From a bacterium (GTDB lineage Bacteria; Planctomycetota; UBA11346): 15,135 nt of DNA. The stretch spans positions 1 to 15,135 of the forward strand of contig JAIFKN010000046.1 of assembly GCA_020049615.1 (NCBI GenBank), given 5' to 3'. The notes under the pieces are model-generated. The model did not search any database and was not told where the DNA came from. It worked only from the letters and a program-made list of their open reading frames with translations. The translations under genes were made by a program, and so were the position numbers. This document shows positions 7,742-15,135 of the stretch, piece by piece (within the stretch, counting starts at the first letter, position 1; every line of letters starts with the position of its first letter).

Positions 7742-7769
7742 GGCCCGCCGCAGATATCCGCAGCGGGCC
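7742..7769 (-). terminator. Hairpin downstream of the BON gene
   Basis: GGCCCGC at 7742-7748 pairs perfectly with GCGGGCC at 7763-7769 around a 14-base loop, 7 bp after the BON gene stop on the minus strand. A U-rich run is only weak (AGATTGG, later GATTTT), so it may be a terminator or merely a 3'-end stabilising stem. Confidence 0.4.
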
Positions 7770-7776
7770 TGCATCA

Positions 7777-8487
7777 TTATTGGAACATCCGCCAGTTCCA
7801 TTCCAGAGCGATCTGGTTGTCGACCGAGAGCACCCCGGGAGCTGCCCAGGCGACGCGTTCGGCCTCTTCGCGCTCGGAATGGTTCGCCACCTTGCCGGTG
7901 AGCTCCACCTTGCTGCCGTAGGTCACCACCTGGATCTTTGCGGCATCAAGCATGGCGTTGCGGTCGAATGCGGCCTTGATCGCCGTCTCGACGTCGGTGG
8001 CGGAGATCAGCGGCTTGATGGTGATCTGGTTCCTGATGCCGCGGACGCCGATCATATACTGCATGACGTCCTCAGCCGCGTTCTTCTGGTACCACCACTC
8101 GACCTCGCCTTCCAAGGTGATCCAGCCATCTCGGACGGTGACCGTTGTCGTCCCTTTGGGAATCGTCGTCGACCATTCCAGCTGATGCACCGCGGCAGCT
8201 GCAATATCAGCGTCGGTGCGCAGGTGCGGTCCGGCCAGTTCGACCTTGATCTCATCGGCGATCGCCTTGACCCCGGCCACGCGCTTGGCTGCGCGCACCG
8301 CCTGCCATTTCTTCCCATGGTCCGAGGTCGATCCCACGAGCGTTACGACGCCTTCGGCGACCATCACGCCGATGTCGGTCACCTTCACCGAGGGTTCATA
8401 GGCCAGTTCGCAGAGCACGTCATCCTTGATCTGTTCGTCGCTCCTCGGTTTAGCCGAGGCTTTGGTGGTCGCTGGTGCTGATTTCAT
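7777..8487 (-). CDS. Triple-BON domain protein (OsmY-like)
   Basis: A 236-residue protein made of three BON domains at about residues 15-84, 90-159 and 161-228. Each shows the BON order of an acidic helix (DEQIKDDVLCEL, DADIAAAAVHQL, DVETAIKAAF), a strand ending in the conserved glycine pattern (GVVTLVGS, GWITLEGEV, SKVELTGKV) and a closing helix plus VxGVxxVxNxI-like strand (VAGVKAIADEI, MIGVRGIRNQI, APGVLSVDNQI). BON proteins bind membranes or phospholipid and are often induced by osmotic or envelope stress. Unlike OsmY there is no signal peptide, so it may be cytoplasmic; many bacterial triple-BON proteins lack one. AAGGAG lies 6-7 bases before the start. It is the last gene of a three-gene minus-strand series with the PRC-barrel and beta-barrel genes. 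Confidence 0.9.
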   Translation of the reverse strand: MKSAPATTKASAKPRSDEQIKDDVLCELAYEPSVKVTDIGVMVAEGVVTLVGSTSDHGKKWQAVRAAKRVAGVKAIADEIKVELAGPHLRTDADIAAAAVHQLEWSTTIPKGTTTVTVRDGWITLEGEVEWWYQKNAAEDVMQYMIGVRGIRNQITIKPLISATDVETAIKAAFDRNAMLDAAKIQVVTYGSKVELTGKVANHSEREEAERVAWAAPGVLSVDNQIALEWNWRMFQ

Positions 8488-8570
8488 GGGTTACTCCTTG
8501 TGGTTGGTGCTGACGAGGATGCGGTCGGCTCGGCAGGATCACCATGGGGTGTTCTGCCCAGGGTGCGGAC

Positions 8571-9260
8571 TCAAGGCTGAGGTAGAGGCGGAGCCTGCCT
8601 GATCGCGCCCCTGGTGGCGCGCACATGGACCATGGACTCCTCATAGGAGATGCGCACGACGTCGGCGATGTCGAGGAGCACCTTGGTCTCGGACAGCCAG
8701 CCGCCCGTCTTGACGACCAGTTGCTGGATGCCCCAGGTCTTGTCGTCCATGAAGAAGTCGCACACGTGGCCGATGGTGCCATCGACCGCCATGATCTGGT
8801 AGCCGTTCAGGGCCTGGGTGCTGCGCAGATGCGGATCATCGGTATCCGAGACCCGCTGCTCGGCCGGATCCTCCGGGATCCCGTCCGTGGAGAGATCGGT
8901 GATGGGAAACCCGCTCATCCCCCACAGCCCGTTTCCGCGCCAGTAGAACGGGAAACCGTAGTGCAGGCTGTATCGCTCCTCGTATTGCCGGGACACCGGC
9001 TTGTGCGTTTCGACAGGAGGGCATTCCTCGATCTGCTTCAACGTCAACTGCACGAGCATGCGTTTCCCTGCCCGGTCAAGTCCGCCGAAGGCGTGCGGCG
9101 AGATGAGCACCTTGCGCCCATCCAGCCAGGATCCGGTGTCCGTCACCAGATAGCGTACGGCCCAGTTGCGGTCATCGAAGTAGAGATCTTCGACATGGCC
9201 GACGTCGCCGTCGAGGGCTCCGATCTTGTCGTCGTAGAGTTGGTTGATGCTCTGGAGCAT
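8571..9260 (-). CDS. Protein with two PRC-barrel domains
   Basis: A 229-residue protein with two PRC-barrel-like halves. The first, about residues 1-65, reads LYDDKIGALDGDVGHVEDLY followed by FDDRNWAVRYLVTDTGSWL; the second, about 135-205, reads LNGYQIMAVDGTIGHVCDFF followed by MDDKTWGIQQLVVKTGGWL. The repeats are so alike that an internal duplication is evident. The middle linker is rich in Tyr, Trp and Gly (YGFPFYWRGNGLWGMSGF). The start at 9260 is preferred over 9281 because families of this type begin directly with the barrel strand; neither has a strong Shine-Dalgarno. There is no signal peptide. PRC barrels in soluble proteins can bind RNA, metal or protein partners, but this one's role is unknown. 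It sits 83 bp upstream of the BON gene and 78 bp downstream of the beta-barrel gene. Confidence 0.87.
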   Translation of the reverse strand: MLQSINQLYDDKIGALDGDVGHVEDLYFDDRNWAVRYLVTDTGSWLDGRKVLISPHAFGGLDRAGKRMLVQLTLKQIEECPPVETHKPVSRQYEERYSLHYGFPFYWRGNGLWGMSGFPITDLSTDGIPEDPAEQRVSDTDDPHLRSTQALNGYQIMAVDGTIGHVCDFFMDDKTWGIQQLVVKTGGWLSETKVLLDIADVVRISYEESMVHVRATRGAIRQAPPLPQP

Positions 9261-9338
9261 GAGTGGCGCCTGTCTGTGCATGGGTGGTGCGTCGCCCGTC
9301 CTGCGCCCGATGGCGTGGAACGGGCGATGCGTGATCGG

Positions 9339-10031
9339 CTAGAATCGGCAACCGATGGTCATGAGCAGGCCGAAGCCCTGGTTGCGCCGTTCGTCGCTGA
9401 CCGTCACCTCCTCGTTTCCGCTGTCGGTGTAGTCGTACTCCGGATCGAACCTCCCGACGAGGTAGGGCACCTCGACGCCCAGCACCAGGCTCTCGCCGAG
9501 CGAGACATAGGTGCCGACCTTGATGCCGTACTCGACGTAATCGACCCATTCCTCGCTGGTTTCGGTCGACCCATCGTCACTGACGCTGAAGTAGCCGCGT
9601 CCGTAGCCGATGAAGGGAGCCGCTTCGACATGCCAGTCCGGAGTGAAGGCGTACCCATAGCCCAGCATCACGTTGACGACCGGAGCGGTGTAGTGGGCAT
9701 CCTGCCCGTCATCGTTCCAGGTCGCGTGGTTCACCGCCACTCCGGCGCCCCAGATCAGGCCACCGCCTGCACCGAGCAGGCCAGCGACGTACTGCAACTG
9801 GATGCGGATGTTGCGATCGGCATCGCGCCCGTCCTCATCCGAACTGGTGCTGAGGATGTTGCCGCCCTGGTCGGAGATCGTGGTCGACGATTCACCCTTG
9901 AATTCCTGCGAGAGTACGCCGAATCCGAGACGCAGGTCGGCGACGGTCATGTCGGCTGCGGAGAGGTGGGCGGTCGCGACCATGGACAGCGCAGCCGTCG
10001 TGGTGGCGAGGAACTGGAATTGGAGACGCAT
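9339..10031 (-). CDS. Predicted outer-membrane beta-barrel protein
   Basis: A 230-residue exported protein. The start at 10031 is chosen because CAGGA lies about 8 bases upstream; the ATG at 10040 directly abuts that sequence and is a less likely start. The signal peptide (MRLQFQFLATTTAALSMVATAHLSAA) is followed by alternating polar and hydrophobic strands (NIRIQLQYVAGLLGAGGGLI, PVVNVMLGYGYAF, WHVEAAPFIGYGRGYFSV, YGIKVGTYVSLGESLVLGVE) separated by acidic loops, and the chain ends GLLMTIGCRF. A terminal Phe and this strand pattern are typical of small outer-membrane barrels of the OmpA/OmpW size class. No enzyme motif is seen. It is the first gene of the barrel-PRC-BON series. Its upstream region holds a decayed gene rather than an obvious promoter. 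Confidence 0.75.
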   Translation of the reverse strand: MRLQFQFLATTTAALSMVATAHLSAADMTVADLRLGFGVLSQEFKGESSTTISDQGGNILSTSSDEDGRDADRNIRIQLQYVAGLLGAGGGLIWGAGVAVNHATWNDDGQDAHYTAPVVNVMLGYGYAFTPDWHVEAAPFIGYGRGYFSVSDDGSTETSEEWVDYVEYGIKVGTYVSLGESLVLGVEVPYLVGRFDPEYDYTDSGNEEVTVSDERRNQGFGLLMTIGCRF

Positions 10032-10077
10032 GGTGTTCATCCTGTGGTGTTCGGGTTGATCGTTGAACGGAGAGTGG

Positions 10078-10357
10078 TCATCTGACTCCCGTTGCGCCGA
10101 GCGCATGCCGAGAATCGTCTAGGCCGGTCTTGAGCTTGCCGAGGTCTCGGCCGAAGCATGCGGTCAGAACAGGCCGCTCGGCCATGGTCGCTGTCCGTGA
10201 AGGCGGCCTTCTCGGAATACGCGTACTTGTTGGGTGCAGCCATCCCCGCAGGGGGCGCTTCGGGTCCGCCTGGAGTGGCACTGGGAATCCCGCATCCGGC
10301 AAAGGACCCGCTGGCGAGGAGCTGCCCCGAGACAGGAAGCAGGCATCCCCGATGAAG
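10078..10357 (-). pseudogene. Probable decayed small lipoprotein gene
   Basis: On the minus strand, 10357-10190 reads a signal-like stretch with a lipobox-like FAGC (Cys codon at 10294-10292), a Pro/Gly/Ala linker, then KYAYSEKAAFTDS. A shift of frame near 10190 continues in an adjacent frame as DLGKLKTGLDDSRHALGATG, ending at 10078. The two halves read well together as one small secreted helical protein, but not in a single frame, and no start codon with ribosome binding site is seen. Similar secreted helical proteins with a YxxKxxF segment exist in environmental bacteria; this recollection was not checked. It may instead be chance. Confidence 0.35.
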
Positions 10358-10678
10358 GCTGTTGGTGGTTCTCAAGTGGATGGCGTCCTGCGTCAGTGGC
10401 TGGTCGGGCGGGATCCTCAATGGCTCCAGCACGGTAACGATGGGGCAATCACCCCAGGTGGCGGCGTTCGGATAGGTCGATCACGCCGCAGCGAACGGAC
10501 CGGAGCAGGCGCCTACGACCATGCTGGCGATACGCATGCCTTGGTGGCCGCGCCCGCCCGGACAGGCCAGATGCCACCTGGCCGACAACATGGCATTTGC
10601 TGGCGATCAGGTTAGGTATTCACGGATGCCGCGGTCATTGAGGCGAATCCTCGATGCGCATCCATACCTCTGAACCCC
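10358..10678. other. Intergenic, no gene recognised
   Basis: Open frames on both strands are short and of arginine/proline-rich composition typical of GC-rich non-coding frames. No RNA gene, clear promoter or repeat was recognised. It precedes the nitroreductase gene and should contain its promoter, which I could not identify. Confidence 0.5.
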
Positions 10679-11224
10679 ATGGCACAGATGCAATTCTCCG
10701 CACGTCGCACCATCAAGTCCTTCACCGGCGCTGCCGTCCCCCGCGCTACGGTCGAGTCCCTGGTCGAGGCTGCCACCTGGGCTCCTTGCCATCGGCTGAC
10801 CCAACCCTGGCGCTTCGCGGCGATCGATCGCGGGGGCGTCGCCCGGCTATGCAGCTTCGTGCAGGTGCCGCCGGTGTGCGATGCCGTGCTGCCGCGCAAG
10901 CTGCCGTCGATCTGCGAGCGACTTGCCGCCTGCGGTGCGGTCGTGCAGGTCACGCTCGTGCTCTCCGGGCCCGAGGAGCAGCGGCGCGAGGATCGCGACG
11001 CCACCGCGGCCGCAGTGCAGAACCTGCTGCTGGCGGCGCATGACGCAGGCCTCGGCTCCTTCTGGTCCACCAGTCCGCTGCTGACCCACCCCGAGGTGCT
11101 GCGCTGGTTCGGCTCCGACCCGGCGGTCGAGGCCCATGTCGGCACGATCTGGCTGGGAATACCATCCGAATCGCCTGCTCCACCCCAGCGCCGCCCCTTG
11201 GCCGAGGTGTTGCGTTGGGCGTGA
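10679..11224 (+). CDS. Nitroreductase-family FMN oxidoreductase
   Basis: A 181-residue protein of the nitroreductase fold, which binds FMN and uses NAD(P)H to reduce nitro groups, quinones or other substrates. The N-terminal ARRTIKSFTGAAVP is the RRSIRxF FMN-phosphate contact, and EAATWAPCHRLTQPWRF is close to the EAAxxAPNHxxTxPWRF block of YdjA-type members. The segment AAAVQNLLLAAHDAGLGSFW and the later GTIWLGIPSE also match. The start at 10679 has no clear Shine-Dalgarno; Met4 (10688) is an alternative. The length is near the short end of the family, typical of the minimal YdjA-like class, and the expected cofactor segments are present. It is read in the same direction as the kinase 73 bp downstream, with a possible separate promoter between. 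Substrate is unknown. Confidence 0.85.
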   Translation: MAQMQFSARRTIKSFTGAAVPRATVESLVEAATWAPCHRLTQPWRFAAIDRGGVARLCSFVQVPPVCDAVLPRKLPSICERLAACGAVVQVTLVLSGPEEQRREDRDATAAAVQNLLLAAHDAGLGSFWSTSPLLTHPEVLRWFGSDPAVEAHVGTIWLGIPSESPAPPQRRPLAEVLRWA

Positions 11225-11255
11225 TCCGGAGGTAGCGGGTACTTCCCGGTCCACG

Positions 11256-11284
11256 TTGACACCGGCCCGCCCTGCGGTTAGCAA
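11256..11284 (+). promoter_or_regulatory. Possible sigma-70 promoter for the kinase gene
   Basis: A perfect TTGACA at 11256-11261 is followed after 17 bp by TAGCAA (11279-11284), a weak -10. Transcription would begin only a few bases before the ATG at 11298, so the leader would be very short. Confidence 0.3.
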
Positions 11285-11297
11285 GCCAGTAAGAGCC

Positions 11298-12299
<1,002 letters not shown>

Positions 12300-12309
12300 A
12301 GCGGACCGG

Positions 12310-13254
12310 GTGGTCCGCGCCGTCCGCATCCACGCCCATGGCGCGCCGGAAGCCGTCCTGCGGATCGAGGACGTGCCCCTGTCCGAGCCCGGTCCCGGCC
12401 AGTTGCGCATCCGCATGCGGCTGGCGCCCATCAATCCCGCCGATCTGAACGTCATCGAGGGCACCTATGGCCGACTGCCGGACCTTCCCGCCACGGTGGG
12501 CAACGAGGGCGTCGGTGAAGTCGTCGCTGGCGCCTGGCCGTCCGGCACCCTGGTGCGGCCGCGTGACGGCCTTGGCACCTGGTGCGAGGAACTGGTCGCC
12601 GACGCCGTCCGTTGCACCCGCCTGCCCGACGACCTGCCCGACGGACAGGTTGCCCAGCTGGGGGTGAATCCCGCCACCGCCTGGGCCGTCCTGCACGAAT
12701 TCGGTCCGCTGGCCGCCGGTGACTGGGTGCTGTGCAATGCGCCGGCCTCCGGGGTCGGACGTTCGCTGGCGGCCCTGTGCGCGGCGCGCGGCCTCCGTCT
12801 GGCCTGCCTGGTGCGACGTGACGGTGAGGCTCCGGCCGGCGCCATGGCGGTACCGGAGGGGCGCGAAGCGGCGAAGGCGCTCCGGAGCCTGGGAGCGAAG
12901 CTGGCGCTCAACCAGGTGGGTGGCGACAGCGCCGTGACGCTGGCCAAGGCCTTGGCGCCGCAGGGGGCCCTGGTAACCATCGGCGCCCTCGCGCGACAGC
13001 CGCTGTCGCTGCCCAACGGGGCGGTGATATTCAACGAACTGCGCTGCTGCGGCTTCTGGGTGTCGCGCTGGTACGAGCGCGTGCAACCCGGCGTGGTCGA
13101 GGGGATGATGGACGAACTGGGGAAGCTGCTGCGCGATGGACTGCTGCATCTGCCGGTGTCGGCGACGTATCCTCTGGAGCGGGTCCAGGAGGCTGTGGCT
13201 CATGCGCAACGTGGGGGTCGCGGCGGCAAGGTGCTGCTCGCGGCGCATCCGTAG
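12310..13254 (+). CDS. MDR-family oxidoreductase, 2-enoyl thioester reductase-like
   Basis: A 314-residue zinc-independent medium-chain dehydrogenase/reductase. The GroES-like N-terminal half includes INPADLNVIEGTYG, in which Tyr53 lines up with the catalytic Tyr known in Etr1p/MECR enoyl thioester reductases, and VGNEGVGEVV. NPATAWAVLHEFGPLAAGDW opens the nucleotide-binding half, and ASGVGR is its dinucleotide loop. The stretch ALVTIGALARQPLSLPNGAV and RCCGFWVSRWYE also parallel that subfamily. The probable reaction is NADPH-dependent reduction of a 2-enoyl-CoA or quinone-like substrate. The start is the GTG at 12310; no strong Shine-Dalgarno is seen, and coupling to the kinase gene 10 bp upstream is likely. 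The length is slightly short for the family but all core motifs are present. Its stop codon lies within the left arm of the inverted repeat beyond. Confidence 0.87.
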   Translation: MVRAVRIHAHGAPEAVLRIEDVPLSEPGPGQLRIRMRLAPINPADLNVIEGTYGRLPDLPATVGNEGVGEVVAGAWPSGTLVRPRDGLGTWCEELVADAVRCTRLPDDLPDGQVAQLGVNPATAWAVLHEFGPLAAGDWVLCNAPASGVGRSLAALCAARGLRLACLVRRDGEAPAGAMAVPEGREAAKALRSLGAKLALNQVGGDSAVTLAKALAPQGALVTIGALARQPLSLPNGAVIFNELRCCGFWVSRWYERVQPGVVEGMMDELGKLLRDGLLHLPVSATYPLERVQEAVAHAQRGGRGGKVLLAAHP

Positions 13255-13335
13255 CGCCGACTTCAGTCGGCCCGTCGCATTGCCCCGCGGCAGGCTGAAG
13301 CCTGCCGTCCGTGCCGACTGAAGTCGGCGCTACGG
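13249..13335. repeat. Triple-hairpin REP-like palindrome
   Basis: A 23-bp perfect inverted repeat has arms at 13249-13271 and 13313-13335. Each arm is itself a small hairpin: GCCGACT-TC-AGTCGGC at 13256-13271, and its mirror on the right. Between them lies a third, CGGCAGGCT-GA-AGCCTGCCG (13288-13307). All three share a GGC...CTTCAG/CTGAAG...GCC design. It lies between the convergent oxidoreductase and leuD genes and includes the oxidoreductase stop, so it could serve as a bidirectional 3'-end structure. Repeat elements of this kind often occur many times per genome. Confidence 0.8.
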
Positions 13336-13361
13336 GCGCTACGGGCGCTACGGGCGCTACG
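13326..13361. repeat. Four perfect 9-bp tandem repeats
   Basis: GGCGCTACG occurs four times in a row without mismatch, ending one base before the leuD stop complement. The first copy is part of the right arm of the preceding palindrome, so the array seems to have grown by slippage from its edge. Confidence 0.9.
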
Positions 13362-13967
<606 letters not shown>

Positions 13968-13977
13968 GAGGGGGAGT

Positions 13978-14055
13978 CCGAGGGGGGCGGAGGTCGGAGG
14001 CACGGGGGACAATGGCGTCAGCCGTCCCGTGCCGGAGAGCGGGAGCCCCCCTCGG
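13978..14055. repeat. Nested inverted repeats before leuD
   Basis: CCGAGGGGGGC at 13978-13988 pairs perfectly with GCCCCCCTCGG at 14045-14055. Inside, CACGGG at 14001-14006 pairs with CCCGTG at 14026-14031. In the minus-strand transcript this would form a long stem structure between the truncated copy and the full leuD start. Its base composition differs from the coding DNA around it. Confidence 0.5.
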
Positions 14056-14125
14056 GCAGAGAGCCGATGTCGTTGCCACGGACGGGGATGCCACGGCCGG
14101 AGATGGAAGAGATGATCGCAGGCAT
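14018..14125 (-). pseudogene. Truncated leuD 5' copy (35-codon open frame)
   Basis: Positions 14065-14125 match 13907-13967 at 57 of 61 bases by hand count, an exact 158-bp tandem offset. The minus-strand reading begins MPAIISSISGRGIPVRGNDI, like LeuD (MPAIITSISGRGIPVRGNDI), then runs into unrelated GSLPEGGSRSPARDG and TGA at 14018-14020. AAGGAG (14132-14137, complement CTCCTT) is well placed 6 bases before its ATG and overlaps the leuC stop. The four base differences are mostly silent, hinting that the frame was under selection for some time. It could be a relic of duplication or a translated leader peptide that couples leuC to leuD. Confidence 0.85.
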
Positions 14126-14135
14126 GTGGTGCTCC

Positions 14136-15135
14136 TTACTTCAAGACCGTACGGACATCGGTGACCTGGCCGGTGAGCGCCGCGATGGCGACCATGGCCG
14201 GGCTGGCGAGCAGGGTGCGGCCTTCCGGCGAGCCCTGGCGGCCCTTGAAGTTGCGGTTGCTGGTGCTCATCGAGATCTGGCGGCCCTTGAGCTTGTCCGG
14301 GTTCATCGCCAGGCACATCGAGCAGCCCGCCTCGCGCCACTCGAAGCCGTGCCTCTTGAAGATGGTGTGCAGGCCCTCGGCTTCGGCCGCCTTCTTCACC
14401 GCCTCGGAGCCGGGGACGATGAAGGCCTTGACCGTGGCCGCGACCGTGCCGCCGTGCGCCTGCATGACCTTGGCCGCCTCGCGCAGGTCGCTGATGCGGC
14501 CGTTGGTGCAGCTGCCGATGAAGGCGATATCGATCTTCGTCCCGGCGATGGGCTGGCCGGGCTTGAAGTCCATGTACTCGTAGGCCTCCTGGATGCCGGG
14601 GCGCTCGCTCTCGGGGAACGACTCCTTGGCCGGGATCGACTCGGTGATGCCCACGCCCTGGTCGGGCGAGATGCCCCAGGTCACGGTCGGCTCGATGGTC
14701 GAGGCGTCGAAGGTCTTGGTGTCGTCGTACTGGGCATCGGCGCCCGAGGCCATCGACAGCCAGAACTTCGCAGCCTTGTCGAACGCGGCGCCGGCCGGGG
14801 CGTGCTCGCGGCCGCGCAGGTAGTCGACCGTCACCTGGTCGGGGTTGATGTAGCCGCAGCGCGCGCCGCCCTCGATGGCCATGTTGCAGATGGTCATCCG
14901 CTCCTCCATCGAGAGGGCGTGGATGGCCGGGCCGTTGAACTCGTAGGCGAAGCCCACCCCGCCCTTGGCCGAGAGGACGCGCAGGATGTGCAGGATCAGG
15001 TCCTTGGCGGTGACGCCAGCGCGCAGCTTCCCGTCGACCTGGATGCGGCGCACCTTCATGCGGCTCATCGACAGGGTCTGGGAGGCCAGCACGTCGCGCA
15101 CCTGGCTGGTGCCGATGCCGAAGGCGATGGCGCCG
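14136..15135 (-). CDS. leuC: 3-isopropylmalate dehydratase large subunit, 3' part
   Basis: The C-terminal two-thirds or more (about 333 codons) of LeuC, the catalytic aconitase-family subunit holding a [4Fe-4S] cluster; its 5' end lies beyond the window edge. The first visible residues [20 protein letters not shown] are the expected internal segment. Three cluster cysteines are visible in [10 protein letters not shown] and in [10 protein letters not shown]. Other family blocks present are [31 protein letters not shown] and [15 protein letters not shown]. It is transcribed towards leuD; the ribosome binding site of the truncated leuD copy overlaps its stop codon. No defect was noticed. Confidence 0.97.
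   Translation of the reverse strand, partial: GAIAFGIGTSQVRDVLASQTLSMSRMKVRRIQVDGKLRAGVTAKDLILHILRVLSAKGGVGFAYEFNGPAIHALSMEERMTICNMAIEGGARCGYINPDQVTVDYLRGREHAPAGAAFDKAAKFWLSMASGADAQYDDTKTFDASTIEPTVTWGISPDQGVGITESIPAKESFPESERPGIQEAYEYMDFKPGQPIAGTKIDIAFIGSCTNGRISDLREAAKVMQAHGGTVAATVKAFIVPGSEAVKKAAEAEGLHTIFKRHGFEWREAGCSMCLAMNPDKLKGRQISMSTSNRNFKGRQGSPEGRTLLASPAMVAIAALTGQVTDVRTVLK

Noticed and set aside
8625..10085. 486-codon open frame on the plus strand
   Set aside because: Antisense shadow of the PRC-barrel and beta-barrel genes, which have clear domains and start signals on the other strand.
10130..10615. 161-codon open frame on the plus strand
   Set aside because: No ribosome binding site and no recognisable motif; it opposes the better-supported decayed gene on the minus strand.
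13326..13361. Short repeat array as a CRISPR
   Set aside because: Units are 9 bp with no spacers and no cas genes; it is a simple tandem repeat.

Overview
The window is about 15 kb of GC-rich DNA with short intergenic gaps, several genes joined by one-base TAGTG or TGATG overlaps, and both strands used. The sec signals, periplasmic binding proteins and a small beta-barrel protein ending in Phe point to a Gram-negative (diderm) bacterium. The Hanks-type kinase, a DUF2934-like protein, BON/PRC-barrel proteins and a sulfatase remnant would fit Planctomycetota or a similar environmental lineage, but nothing here proves the phylum. No phage, transposase, CRISPR array, rRNA or tRNA was recognised.

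Layout. (1) Positions 1-1662: a less GC-rich start with one exported protein of unknown function on the minus strand. (2) Positions 1731-6322: a phosphorus-acquisition locus. A lone PstS-like binding protein (minus) is divergent from a complete phnD-phnC-phnE1-phnE2 ABC importer (plus). Their shared promoter holds three 7-bp CTTCACG-like units exactly 11 bp apart, which looks like a PhoB (Pho) box. No C-P lyase or pstCAB gene is present. A 39-bp degenerate copy of the PstS-like gene lies downstream of it. (3) Positions 6460-7714: an ankyrin-repeat protein and a small DUF2934-like protein (minus), then a frameshifted sulfatase C-terminal relic (plus). (4) Positions 7777-10031: three minus-strand genes in series, encoding a beta-barrel protein, a protein with two PRC-barrel-like halves and a triple-BON protein, probably an envelope/stress unit. 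(5) Positions 10041-10678: no intact gene; a probable decayed lipoprotein gene. (6) Positions 10679-13254: a nitroreductase-family protein, a cytoplasmic Ser/Thr kinase and a 2-enoyl thioester reductase-like oxidoreductase (plus). (7) Positions 13249-13361: a triple-hairpin REP-like element and a 9-bp tandem repeat between convergent genes. (8) Positions 13362-15135: leuD and the 3' part of leuC (minus), the leucine-pathway isopropylmalate isomerase.

The most unusual structures are the leuC-leuD junction and the Pho-box-like promoter. At the junction, 61 bp of the leuD 5' end is duplicated 158 bp upstream. The upstream copy keeps the good ribosome binding site but stops after 35 codons, while the full-length leuD has no visible Shine-Dalgarno. 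I see no clear undescribed multi-gene defence or mobile system. The best candidates for new biology are the leuD leader arrangement, the barrel/PRC/BON set and the uncharacterised exported protein at the left edge.
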